Source: Clostridia bacterium (GTDB taxonomy: Bacteria; Bacillota; Clostridia; Lachnospirales; Lachnospiraceae). Taken from it: a stretch of DNA of 64,000 bases. The stretch lies in the NCBI GenBank assembly GCA_910575725.1, contig CAJTFE010000004.1:124001-188000 (forward strand), in the 5' to 3' direction. The notes below the pieces were generated by a model. It saw only the letters and a list, made by a program, of their open reading frames with translations, had not been told where the DNA came from and ran no database searches. Shown here piece after piece: positions 34,641-42,159 of the stretch; positions within the stretch are counted from its first letter, which is position 1, and each line of letters starts with the position of its first letter. The translations under genes and the position numbers were made by a program.

Positions 34641-35351
34641 TCAACCCTGTTTACGCTCAAGCTTTATGTGATAGCGTCTGCCGTACTCTTTTGCCAAATC
34701 CGTCAAAATCGCTTTGGGCTCTACAGTTACGCAGGAGGCCTGTTCCTCCCTGGCGGCAATCATATCTCTTTCTGTGATTACCTTTTTCGCCAGATGAACG
34801 ATCTTTTCCGGCTTCTGCGCCTTTTCTGGCTTTGCGCTTTCCTCGTTCCGGGTCTGACCGCCCAGAATGGTCTGTATCAGCTCACAGTCCGGCACGATCG
34901 TCACGCCGTTATTCTCAAGAAATTTCAGATTCTCGGCCAAGCGGTTGTAATAGCCTTCCGGGGCCGTATCCCGATAGCGGTACAGTTCCACCTCTTCCTC
35001 AGGGACAAAAATCCTCTTTCCCAGGAGAAGTGCCTTCCCGAACGCTCTCGTATAGTCCGTATCAAAAATGCCGTTGGCAAGCTTCCCAAGAGCCTCATTG
35101 GTCAGCGTATATGCAATCACGCCCTCGTAAGGGGCAGATTCCAAGGTCTTATCCTGAAGAAGCATACAGTCCACGCAATAGTACTCTAAAAGCTCCCTGC
35201 TCTCCAAAGTAGGATGGCAAAGAGTCCCGTGATCCTGGGAAATAAGAAAAAGCCTCGGCTTATCCGAACATTTTGCCTCACTCTGTTCCAGGGCCTCCAT
35301 ACGCTCCTTTACCTTGCCGCATATCTCACTGATTAACAATTCCAGTTCCAC
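34641..35351 (-). CDS. Ethanolamine-operon protein of unknown function (TIGR02536-like)
   Basis: 236 residues, no membrane segments. Resembles the conserved hypothetical found in Firmicute eut operons. Recognisable stretches are FLISQDHGT, YCVDCMLLQ and LGKRIFVPEEEV in the first 150 residues, which look like a Rossmann-type three-layer fold; the C-terminal third is charged. AAGGAGG is seven bases before a GTG start at 35351. It lies between eutJ and eutN. No catalytic motif was identified; function is unknown. Confidence 0.75.
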   Translation of the reverse strand: MELELLISEICGKVKERMEALEQSEAKCSDKPRLFLISQDHGTLCHPTLESRELLEYYCVDCMLLQDKTLESAPYEGVIAYTLTNEALGKLANGIFDTDYTRAFGKALLLGKRIFVPEEEVELYRYRDTAPEGYYNRLAENLKFLENNGVTIVPDCELIQTILGGQTRNEESAKPEKAQKPEKIVHLAKKVITERDMIAAREEQASCVTVEPKAILTDLAKEYGRRYHIKLERKQG

Positions 35352-35382
35352 GCACTTCCCTCCTTTCCTGCTGTTTTCTACA

Positions 35383-36198
35383 TTACAGCTTACAATTCAT
35401 TGCAATTCCTGCCGGAGTCACCAAGAAAGGATTCTCCGGCTTCACGGTATGAATTCCCGTCTCTTTCTCAAGAATGGTTTCCATACCTGTCAGACAACAG
35501 GTTCCGCCGCAGAGATAAATGGTATCCACCGCAGCCGGATCTACATGCTTTTTGATAATAGCAGCCATTTTTTCCACCACAGGCTTCAAAACCGGAAGAA
35601 TCTCCCGATGCCTTCCATAGTCCTGCTTGATAGCCTCCGCCTCCTTGAAGGGGATGTGGTAGTTGCCTGCCAGCACCAGCGTCAGATGGGTTCCTCCTGT
35701 TGGTTCATCCTCAATCTGCACTACCTGGCCGTCTCTTAGAATGGCAAGACCCGTGGTGCCGCCTCCGATATCGACGATAACACCGTCGGATATCCCGTAA
35801 ACAGCGTTGGCTGCACTCGGCTCATCCAGCACGGCCGTCACCTCGAAGTCCGCTCCCTCCGCCACATACTGATGGGTTTTGGCGCTGCTCTGCGTTCCGG
35901 CCGGCATGGCTATGGCGCAGTTAATAAGCTCACGGCCAATGCGCTTTTCCAGCTTCGCCTTCAATTCCTTTACGATTTTCAAGGCTCCCAGATAGTCTAC
36001 CACCACCCCGTCCCGAAGGACGTCCGCCGCCTGCTTCTCACAGGCTATGGGATTGTTTTCTTCGTCCAGCACCACCAGCACAATGTAGGCTGTTCCCAAA
36101 TCCACTCCTGTTTTCAGTCTGCCGCTCACGGGCGTAAAGGTCTTTGTTTCCGACTCCTCCACCTTTCTCATAAAGGCTTCTACACGTTCTGTATCCAT
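35383..36198 (-). CDS. eutJ: EutJ, Hsp70-like chaperonin
   Basis: 271 residues. Actin/Hsp70 ATPase fold with phosphate-1 VDLGTAYIVLVVLD and phosphate-2 VDIGGGTTGLAIL and the adenosine motif CGGTCCLTGM. EutJ is thought to help assembly of the compartment enzymes. It is clearly different from EutA, which is twice as long. Confidence 0.92.
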   Translation of the reverse strand: MDTERVEAFMRKVEESETKTFTPVSGRLKTGVDLGTAYIVLVVLDEENNPIACEKQAADVLRDGVVVDYLGALKIVKELKAKLEKRIGRELINCAIAMPAGTQSSAKTHQYVAEGADFEVTAVLDEPSAANAVYGISDGVIVDIGGGTTGLAILRDGQVVQIEDEPTGGTHLTLVLAGNYHIPFKEAEAIKQDYGRHREILPVLKPVVEKMAAIIKKHVDPAAVDTIYLCGGTCCLTGMETILEKETGIHTVKPENPFLVTPAGIAMNCKL

Positions 36199-36215
36199 TT
36201 CCTGTCCTCGTCTGA

Positions 36216-36833
36216 CTAATCTTGTTTTATAATTCTGCCCAGGGTAAAGCCGCTTACCTGGGCTGCATTTGCCTCATCAAAATCAATGTGCATTTTGTAG
36301 CGGAATGCATCGCTTACGCGGATCACTACGTTGTCAAAGGTCACGGGACGCTCGGTCAGCACCCGGACACTTACATGCTCCTTGTCCTGGAGCTTAAGCT
36401 CCTGCGCAATCTTCGGGGGCACATGTACGTGGCTCTTTGCCACAATCACGGCCTGGCCGGCTTCGATTCTTCCCCCTTCTGTCTCAATGACAATGGGGCC
36501 TGCGTCACGCAGATCGCCGGATTCCCTCACCGGAGCCTTGACTCCAAGCGCCACGCAGTCGCTGATCGACAGCTCCACCTGGGTTGCGCTGCGCACAGGA
36601 CCCAGAACGGCCACATGCTCCTTTTTCCCCTTAGGGCCCACAAGCGTTACCCGTTCCTCGCTTAAAAACTGCCCCGGCTGAGACAAGGGTCTTTTCTCAT
36701 GCAGCTTAGCTCCTTTTCCAAAGAGCCGCTCCACGTCCTCCTGGGTCAGATGCACATGCCTTGCCGACACCTCTACCTCTACCAGTCCGCTCTCCACAAT
36801 GAGATCGGCTACCTTTTCTATCAATTGTCTCAT
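36216..36833 (-). CDS. pduL: PduL-type phosphotransacylase
   Basis: 205 residues. Two histidine motifs, SARHVHLT (residues ~22-29) and KSHVHVPP, bind the two zinc ions of the PduL family. Converts acetyl-CoA to acetyl phosphate and regenerates CoA inside the compartment; in Firmicute eut loci it replaces the Pta-type EutD. The leading helix MRQLIEKVADLIVESGL is a likely encapsulation peptide. AGGAGG precedes ATG 36833. Confidence 0.93.
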   Translation of the reverse strand: MRQLIEKVADLIVESGLVEVEVSARHVHLTQEDVERLFGKGAKLHEKRPLSQPGQFLSEERVTLVGPKGKKEHVAVLGPVRSATQVELSISDCVALGVKAPVRESGDLRDAGPIVIETEGGRIEAGQAVIVAKSHVHVPPKIAQELKLQDKEHVSVRVLTERPVTFDNVVIRVSDAFRYKMHIDFDEANAAQVSGFTLGRIIKQD

Positions 36834-36842
36834 GGGCGCCTC

Positions 36843-37640
36843 CTAATTCTGAAGCTTTGCCAGATACTTACACATAATGATGTGCATAGCGCTGGACATC
36901 CGGTTCAGCTCTTCGATGATATCTTTGCGCTCATAGCTTCTTCCGTTGTGGAAGGCTGCAGCCGCAGTCACTTCCGTCTCCCGGACAGCCGTCCGCATCT
37001 GGTTGAGCATTGCGTAGGTTTTTCCCAGGGTATAGCTTGGAAGCACCATCTGCTTTACCTTATAATACTTCATAGGATGGTGGGAATGATCCCGAAGCTC
37101 CTCATGGGTAAGACCGATGATAGTCTTTCTCTCAAAGGGTTCTCCCAGCACGTCGCAGCGCATCATCTCGCGCAGGGACGCCAGAATATCCTCTAAGTCC
37201 TCCAGAAGCTCCTTCTCCTCTCCCATTTCTGCAAATAAGGCTTGATTCAGAACAAACAGCGCCTGGAGACTGTCCAGCTTTCCCCGGAACAGAATCCGCT
37301 TATCATCCTTGTTCACCAGGCGGTTCCCTGCAAGGTGGGTCATATGCTCCGGCTTCTCATAGAAATAGGCTCCTGTCTGATCGTCTATATATCTGGGCTT
37401 CTGCTCACCGGCAGGAAGTCCCTCCACTGCGGATTCCGGAATTCCCGGAACCTTTGTGGCCTTCACCTCCGGTTTTTTGTTCAGGAGCGGCTTATCCTTT
37501 TCACTGACAATCTTGATTTTAAGCTGCTGCAGGTACTCTCTGGCCGCCGGGGAAAGAAGCTTTCCCTCGGGAATTACATAAACCTCCGGCCGGTCTGCCC
37601 TCAGCTCGTCTCTTAAAATCGCTTCTGTAATCACCTTCAT
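36843..37640 (-). CDS. eutT: EutT-like cobalamin adenosyltransferase
   Basis: 265 residues. The helical C-terminal part (GKLDSLQALFVLNQALF, ILASLREMMRCDVL and HHPMKYYKV) matches the EutT/PduO-like ATP:cob(I)alamin adenosyltransferase. It makes the adenosylcobalamin needed by ethanolamine ammonia-lyase. The N-terminal MKVITEAILRDELRADRPEVY segment is typical of the Firmicute form. Next to pduL and after the two eutM genes. Confidence 0.9.
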   Translation of the reverse strand: MKVITEAILRDELRADRPEVYVIPEGKLLSPAAREYLQQLKIKIVSEKDKPLLNKKPEVKATKVPGIPESAVEGLPAGEQKPRYIDDQTGAYFYEKPEHMTHLAGNRLVNKDDKRILFRGKLDSLQALFVLNQALFAEMGEEKELLEDLEDILASLREMMRCDVLGEPFERKTIIGLTHEELRDHSHHPMKYYKVKQMVLPSYTLGKTYAMLNQMRTAVRETEVTAAAAFHNGRSYERKDIIEELNRMSSAMHIIMCKYLAKLQN

Positions 37641-37691
37641 CCAGGTACCGCCACCTCCTTTTCCTGCTCTTTACTCCTGTCAAGGAGTATG

Positions 37692-37976
37692 TTACTTCGT
37701 CAGAGATGGCAGAATTGCCTCAACCTCCTCGTGAGGTCTCGGGATCACATGTACGGAGATCAGCTCGCCTACACGCTCTGCCGCCGCTGCTCCTGCGTCT
37801 GTTGCTGCCTTTACGGCTCCTACGTCTCCGCGAACCATTACCGTTACCAGGCCGCCGCCTACATGCTCCTTCCCGATGAGGGTTACGTTTGCTGCTTTTA
37901 CCATGGCGTCGCTTGCCTCAATGGCAGCTACCAGTCCTTTTGTCTCAATCATTCCCAATGCCTGTAATCCAGCCAT
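37692..37976 (-). CDS. eutM: EutM-type BMC hexamer protein (copy 2)
   Basis: 94 residues. [20 protein letters not shown] begins a standard BMC domain; hexamers tile the shell facets. Identical in its first 90 residues to the copy at 38134-38415, differing only at the C-terminal tail (SLTK versus KLG). Separated from it by a hairpin leader and repeat R1 copy D. Confidence 0.95.
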   Translation of the reverse strand: MAGLQALGMIETKGLVAAIEASDAMVKAANVTLIGKEHVGGGLVTVMVRGDVGAVKAATDAGAAAAERVGELISVHVIPRPHEEVEAILPSLTK

Positions 37977-37991
37977 TTTTCAGTCCTCCTT

Positions 37992-38089
37992 TTCCAGTTC
38001 CGCAATCCCCCGTCCAATCCCCGGTTTTCTAGATGGATTTCCGGCCGCCAAAACCCGCGTCCGTAAATCCATCTGGGGCTTAGCCGGGG
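37992..38089 (-). repeat. Repeat R1 copy D with long hairpin between the eutM copies
   Basis: The conserved end CGGAACTGGAA (minus sense) abuts AAGGAGG of eutM copy 2. Upstream is a long stem: AGATGGATTT (38031) with AAATCCATCT (38065-38074) and CCCCGG/CCGGGG outside (38019-38024, 38084-38089). No T-run follows. Confidence 0.6.
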
Positions 38090-38133
38090 CATTGCTGTTT
38101 TTTATTCTATATCCCTTATGCTGCGTATCTTCC

Positions 38134-38415
38134 CTAGCCAAGCTTCGGAAGAATTGCCTCAACCTCCTCATGGGGTCTCGGAATTACGTGTACGGAGATC
38201 AGCTCGCCTACGCGCTCTGCCGCCGCTGCTCCTGCGTCTGTAGCCGCCTTTACGGCTCCTACGTCTCCCCGGACCATTACGGTTACCAGGCCGCCGCCTA
38301 CATGCTCTTTCCCGATGAGGGTTACGTTTGCTGCTTTTACCATGGCGTCGCTTGCCTCAATGGCAGCTACCAGTCCCTTTGTCTCAATCATTCCCAATGC
38401 CTGTAATCCAGCCAT
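38134..38415 (-). CDS. eutM: EutM-type BMC hexamer protein (copy 1)
   Basis: 93 residues, single BMC domain; forms hexameric facet tiles. Nearly identical at DNA and protein level to the downstream copy, including the shared ribosome-binding stretch, so the pair is a recent tandem duplication or is kept alike by gene conversion. Sixteen bases after the eutE stop. Confidence 0.95.
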   Translation of the reverse strand: MAGLQALGMIETKGLVAAIEASDAMVKAANVTLIGKEHVGGGLVTVMVRGDVGAVKAATDAGAAAAERVGELISVHVIPRPHEEVEAILPKLG

Positions 38416-38431
38416 TTTTCAGTCCTCCTTT

Positions 38432-39901
38432 TTAAATAGAACGAAGTCTTTTTACGATTTCCTCCACCACTGCATCCAGGTCGACGTCCTTCACATTCAT
38501 AGGACGGCAGCTGCCGCAGTCGGGAATCTCCTTTTTAATCTCATCCAGCTCCTTCAATCCCTCTGCCACACAGCGGCGGTTCAGAAGGTTCATGGGGCCT
38601 ACATTGTCCGAGGTGGCGCTTCCGCCGATGGCTCCGCAGCCAAGGGTCAGGGAAGGTATCATCCCTGTCGACGCCCCGATTCCTCCCAGCGCGCCGGGAC
38701 TGTTCACAATCACCCTGGAAGCCGGAACTCTCTTTGCAAAATATTTCACAATCTCCGGGTTCTTGGTATGGATAATGAAGGTATGGCCCGCACCCTCGTA
38801 ATGAAGGATCTCGCAGCTCAAATCGCACGCTTCCATAAAATCATTTGCCGTATAGAAGGCAAGGATGGGGGCAAGCTTTTCATTGGAATAGGGGTGCCCT
38901 CTTCCGATACCCGTCTCCTTTGCCACCAGTACCCTGGCGCCCTTTGGTATCTCAATGTCTGCCAGCTCGGCAATCACGGCTGCACTCTTTCCCACAATCG
39001 CGGGATTCATGGTTCCGTTGGCACGCAGGATAAACTTTCCAAGCTTGGCGCTCTGCTCGCTGGTCAGGAAGTAAGCTCCCTGCTTCTCCATCTCCCTGCG
39101 CACTGCTTCTTCCATATCTTTTTCACATACCACCGACTGCTCGGAGGCGCAGATGGTTCCGTTGTCAAAGGTCTTGGAATCCATAATGCGTTTCACTGCC
39201 AGAGCAAGATCTGCGGTTTTCTCTATGTACGCCGGGCCGTTTCCGGGGCCTACGCCGATGGCCGGCGTCCCCGAGGAGTAAGCTGCGCGCACCATTGCGC
39301 TTCCGCCGGTAGCCAGTATCAGCGACACATCCGGGTGGCGCATCAGATTATCCGTGGCTTGAATGGTGGGAAGGGTAATGCAGGATACCAGATCCTCATT
39401 GCCGCCCGCCTCCGCTATGGCCTGGCGAATCACCTTTACTGTCTCCAAAATGCAGTTCCTTGCATTCGGGTGGGGGGAGAATATGATGGCGTTGCCTGCC
39501 TTCACAGAAATCTCCGATTTATAGAAAGCGGTGGATGTGGGGTTGGTGGAAGGGATCAAACCCGCAATCACTCCCACAGGAACCGCAAGGGTGCGGAGCC
39601 TTTTCTCCTCATCGTAATCCAGCTCTCCAATGGTTTTCATATCCTTGATCTGCTCATACACACCAAGGCTTCCAAATACGTTTTTAATTACCTTGTCAGC
39701 TTCTACGCCGAAGCCGGTCTCTTCATGGGCCAGCTTTGCCAGACGCCTGGCATTGCGTCCACCCGCCTCTGCTATGGATCTTACAATGGCGTCCACTTCC
39801 CTCTGGCTCTTCTGACTGAGCTCCTTCTGGGCTGCTTTCGCCTTCTCTACCAGCTCCCGCACTTCCTGCACTGACAACAGATCTTTATCATATAATTGCA
39901 T
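38432..39901 (-). CDS. eutE: EutE CoA-acylating acetaldehyde dehydrogenase
   Basis: 489 residues. Oxidises acetaldehyde to acetyl-CoA inside the compartment using NAD+. The catalytic cysteine lies in NGTICASEQSVV; GPGNGPAYIEKTADL and ILATGGSAMVRAAYSSG are family segments. The N-terminus is helical and may aid encapsulation. Preceded by the EutM-fusion shell gene and followed by eutM. Confidence 0.95.
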   Translation of the reverse strand: MQLYDKDLLSVQEVRELVEKAKAAQKELSQKSQREVDAIVRSIAEAGGRNARRLAKLAHEETGFGVEADKVIKNVFGSLGVYEQIKDMKTIGELDYDEEKRLRTLAVPVGVIAGLIPSTNPTSTAFYKSEISVKAGNAIIFSPHPNARNCILETVKVIRQAIAEAGGNEDLVSCITLPTIQATDNLMRHPDVSLILATGGSAMVRAAYSSGTPAIGVGPGNGPAYIEKTADLALAVKRIMDSKTFDNGTICASEQSVVCEKDMEEAVRREMEKQGAYFLTSEQSAKLGKFILRANGTMNPAIVGKSAAVIAELADIEIPKGARVLVAKETGIGRGHPYSNEKLAPILAFYTANDFMEACDLSCEILHYEGAGHTFIIHTKNPEIVKYFAKRVPASRVIVNSPGALGGIGASTGMIPSLTLGCGAIGGSATSDNVGPMNLLNRRCVAEGLKELDEIKKEIPDCGSCRPMNVKDVDLDAVVEEIVKRLRSI

Positions 39902-39919
39902 AAGCTGCTTCTCCTTTAC

Positions 39920-40519
39920 TTAAGCCTGTTTATACTCTGTTATCTTCTGAATCAGCTCCTGCTTCTTTGCATAACGGATCTCTGCCCTTGTCATGTTGGT
40001 AATCTCCAGTTCCCGGGCCAGCTTCCTCAGATCCTGCACGCTCATGCTTTCCATCCCCTGGGGAAGGGACAGCTCTTTTGGTTCCGGTTCCGATATAGGA
40101 GCCGGCTCCTCTACAGCCTCAGGCTCTTCTACGGATTCCGGTTCCTCCGGGGTTCCCGATTCCGGATCTGGTTCGGCTTCTGGTTCCGGTTCTGGCGCCG
40201 GGGGCTTCGGCGGCTGTGGATCCGGATCTTTATCCGGGCCGGGAGTTCCCTCCTGCCTTCCAAGCATCCGTGCCACATCCTCAGCCGGACGGGGAATCAC
40301 ATGTACGCTGACCACTGTCCCCAGCCGCTCTGCCGCTGCCGCCGAGGCATCCATAGCCGCCTTCACGGCTCCCACGTCCCCTTCTACCAGTACGGCCACC
40401 AGGCCGCCCTTAACCTTTTCCACATTTACAAGAGAAACATTCGCTGCCTTCAGTGCACTGTCCAGTGCTTCTACTGCCGCAAGGTAACCATATACTTCAA
40501 TCATTCCCAATGCTTTCAT
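39920..40519 (-). CDS. BMC-H shell protein with proline/glutamate linker and Rho-N-like C-terminal domain (EutK-like)
   Basis: 199 residues. Residues 1-85 are a EutM/EutK-type BMC domain. Residues about 90-155 form a low-complexity linker rich in Pro, Glu, Ser and Asp. The final forty or so (SVQDLRKLARELEI, then KKQELIQKITEY) resemble a Rho N-terminal/SAP-like helical motif that often binds nucleic acid. E. coli EutK also has a C-terminal helix-turn-helix tail, so this looks like an analogue with a different tail. The tail's binding partner is inferred. Confidence 0.8.
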   Translation of the reverse strand: MKALGMIEVYGYLAAVEALDSALKAANVSLVNVEKVKGGLVAVLVEGDVGAVKAAMDASAAAAERLGTVVSVHVIPRPAEDVARMLGRQEGTPGPDKDPDPQPPKPPAPEPEPEAEPDPESGTPEEPESVEEPEAVEEPAPISEPEPKELSLPQGMESMSVQDLRKLARELEITNMTRAEIRYAKKQELIQKITEYKQA

Positions 40520-40569
40520 CTTGTTTTACCTCTTTACGGTTCTTTGAAACCTTGCAGCCGCCTGTGCCA

Positions 40570-41220
40570 TTACTCCAGCGGATTGTCTGCTACAAACTCA
40601 ATGGCTGCCGCAAAAGCGTCACAGGCCGCCTTGCATGCGGACTGGCTTCCGGTCAGCAGCGCGCCGCCGAAGTTGGTCTCTGAGGGCGGTGCGTACAGAC
40701 AGCACATCTTCACATCCGCAGCCTTCAGAGCGGCATCCACTCCGTACATTGCCTCCAGAGGCGGTGCGATCAGATAAGCCAGAGCCTCGCCTTCCTCGAT
40801 TCCCGCTCCCTCAGACAGGTAGGAGCCTGTACGGGAAATGCAGTGTGCATAGTATACAATGCTGTCATCCTCATTTGCCGATACGAAATGAGCCTGATTC
40901 TCAATAAAGTCTACAGCTGCCTCAAGACCGCTTCTTACCTCTGCCGGATTGGGGCCTGCCAGCATGCCGATGATCTCACCGGCCAGCCTGGTATTCGCAT
41001 TGGCTGCTCCACCGTAGAAGCTCTTTGCATATACCACCTTTACATCGGCCTTCTTGGTTGCTTCGTCAAGCGCCGTGTAGGTAACGTCATCGCAGTCTGC
41101 CGTAATCAGCGCAAGAGATCTCTGATCCGGAGTCAGGCCTAATTCCTTAGCCATACCTGCGTTTACATTTGGAATAATTTTTGTTGCGAGTACGGTTGCT
41201 TTGATTGGATCGCGTTTCAT
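40570..41220 (-). CDS. eutL: EutL tandem-BMC shell protein
   Basis: 216 residues: two circularly permuted BMC domains in one chain. Forms a pseudohexameric trimer whose large pore can open or close and is thought to pass larger molecules. PNVNAGMAKELGL at the N-terminus and ANTRLAGEIIGMLAGPNPAE are diagnostic. Twenty bases after eutC. Confidence 0.95.
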   Translation of the reverse strand: MKRDPIKATVLATKIIPNVNAGMAKELGLTPDQRSLALITADCDDVTYTALDEATKKADVKVVYAKSFYGGAANANTRLAGEIIGMLAGPNPAEVRSGLEAAVDFIENQAHFVSANEDDSIVYYAHCISRTGSYLSEGAGIEEGEALAYLIAPPLEAMYGVDAALKAADVKMCCLYAPPSETNFGGALLTGSQSACKAACDAFAAAIEFVADNPLE

Positions 41221-41239
41221 TTTATTTGACCTCCATTCG

Positions 41240-42148
41240 TTATAGTTTTAAGTCAGTTCCACTGGCCTTGGCATCCAGAATCTTCTTAATGATATCTGCA
41301 ATATGTGCGCCGGCCTCTGCCGGAATGGTGCCGTCCTTATGGATATTGGACACAACGGTTCTTCTGGCCTCAGGCATGCCCACAGTTGCCTTGTAAGCAA
41401 TGTATGCGGACATGGACTCTGCCGTAATCAGTCCGGGACGCTCTCCGATGAGCACGCAGGTTACATCTGCGCCTGTGAGCTCGGAAATCTGATCCATGGC
41501 TCCCACACGGCCATATTTTACAAAGAAAGGAGTGCCGCAATTGATGCCGTAGCTCTTAAGTCCCTGCTCAATAGCCGGAAGCACGTCGCCTACATTGGCT
41601 GCAATGGCTGCGGAGCTCAGGCCGTCGGATACATAAATCTGAACGGTGGGGTTCTTTTTGCATTTTTCCTTCACGGCTGCCGCTCCCTCGTCGCTCAATA
41701 CTCTTCCCAGATCCGGACGGGTCAGGTAGGTATCCTTGCAGTCGCATTTGGTCTGTATGGTAAAGAGGCCCATGTTATCAATAAAGTCCTGATCTACATC
41801 GGAAAATACCGCATCCTGTGCAGCGGAATGGGCTGCCCTGAATTCCAATACCGGCAGAGTACGGTAGCGTGCTCCTGCCTTGCCGATGCCCAGACGGCAG
41901 GGAGCATACTGCTTCAGATCGTAGTAAGCCTCTCTGCTCACCGGATTCTCTATCAAATACTGGGTTCTTAAGTCGATGGCTGCTACATCCTCCAGACAGC
42001 CATCCTCAATCTCCGTACAATTCTCACAGGAAGCCTTGACTGCTTTCTCCACAGAGCCGGCCACAGCAGAATCTCCTGCGCCCACATTCATCTCTGTAAG
42101 CACCTGTGCAATAATATCTCTTAAATCCTTTTCGCTTACCAAAGTCAT
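41240..42148 (-). CDS. eutC: Ethanolamine ammonia-lyase small subunit
   Basis: 302 residues. The small subunit binds cobalamin with EutB; conserved GRVGAMDQISELTGAD and GERPGLITAESMSAY are present. The N-terminal twenty residues, SEKDLRDIIAQVLTEM, form the amphipathic encapsulation helix known for EutC. AGGAGG is three bases before ATG 42148; a TTG two codons later is also possible. Confidence 0.95.
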   Translation of the reverse strand: MTLVSEKDLRDIIAQVLTEMNVGAGDSAVAGSVEKAVKASCENCTEIEDGCLEDVAAIDLRTQYLIENPVSREAYYDLKQYAPCRLGIGKAGARYRTLPVLEFRAAHSAAQDAVFSDVDQDFIDNMGLFTIQTKCDCKDTYLTRPDLGRVLSDEGAAAVKEKCKKNPTVQIYVSDGLSSAAIAANVGDVLPAIEQGLKSYGINCGTPFFVKYGRVGAMDQISELTGADVTCVLIGERPGLITAESMSAYIAYKATVGMPEARRTVVSNIHKDGTIPAEAGAHIADIIKKILDAKASGTDLKL

Positions 42149-42159
42149 TCACCTCCTGT

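Noticed and set aside
35336..35351. A further R1 copy at the start of the uncharacterised eut gene
   Set aside because: The GTGGAACTGGAA match is the start codon region itself and lacks the preceding GGG-rich part; probably chance.
37842..38272. CRISPR-like or tandem repeat signal from the duplicated sequence
   Set aside because: The repetition is the two eutM coding sequences, not short spaced repeats.
38315..39874. Plus-strand open frame of 519 codons
   Set aside because: It is antisense to eutE and eutM, both unmistakable. Long antisense frames are expected from the codon bias of these genes.
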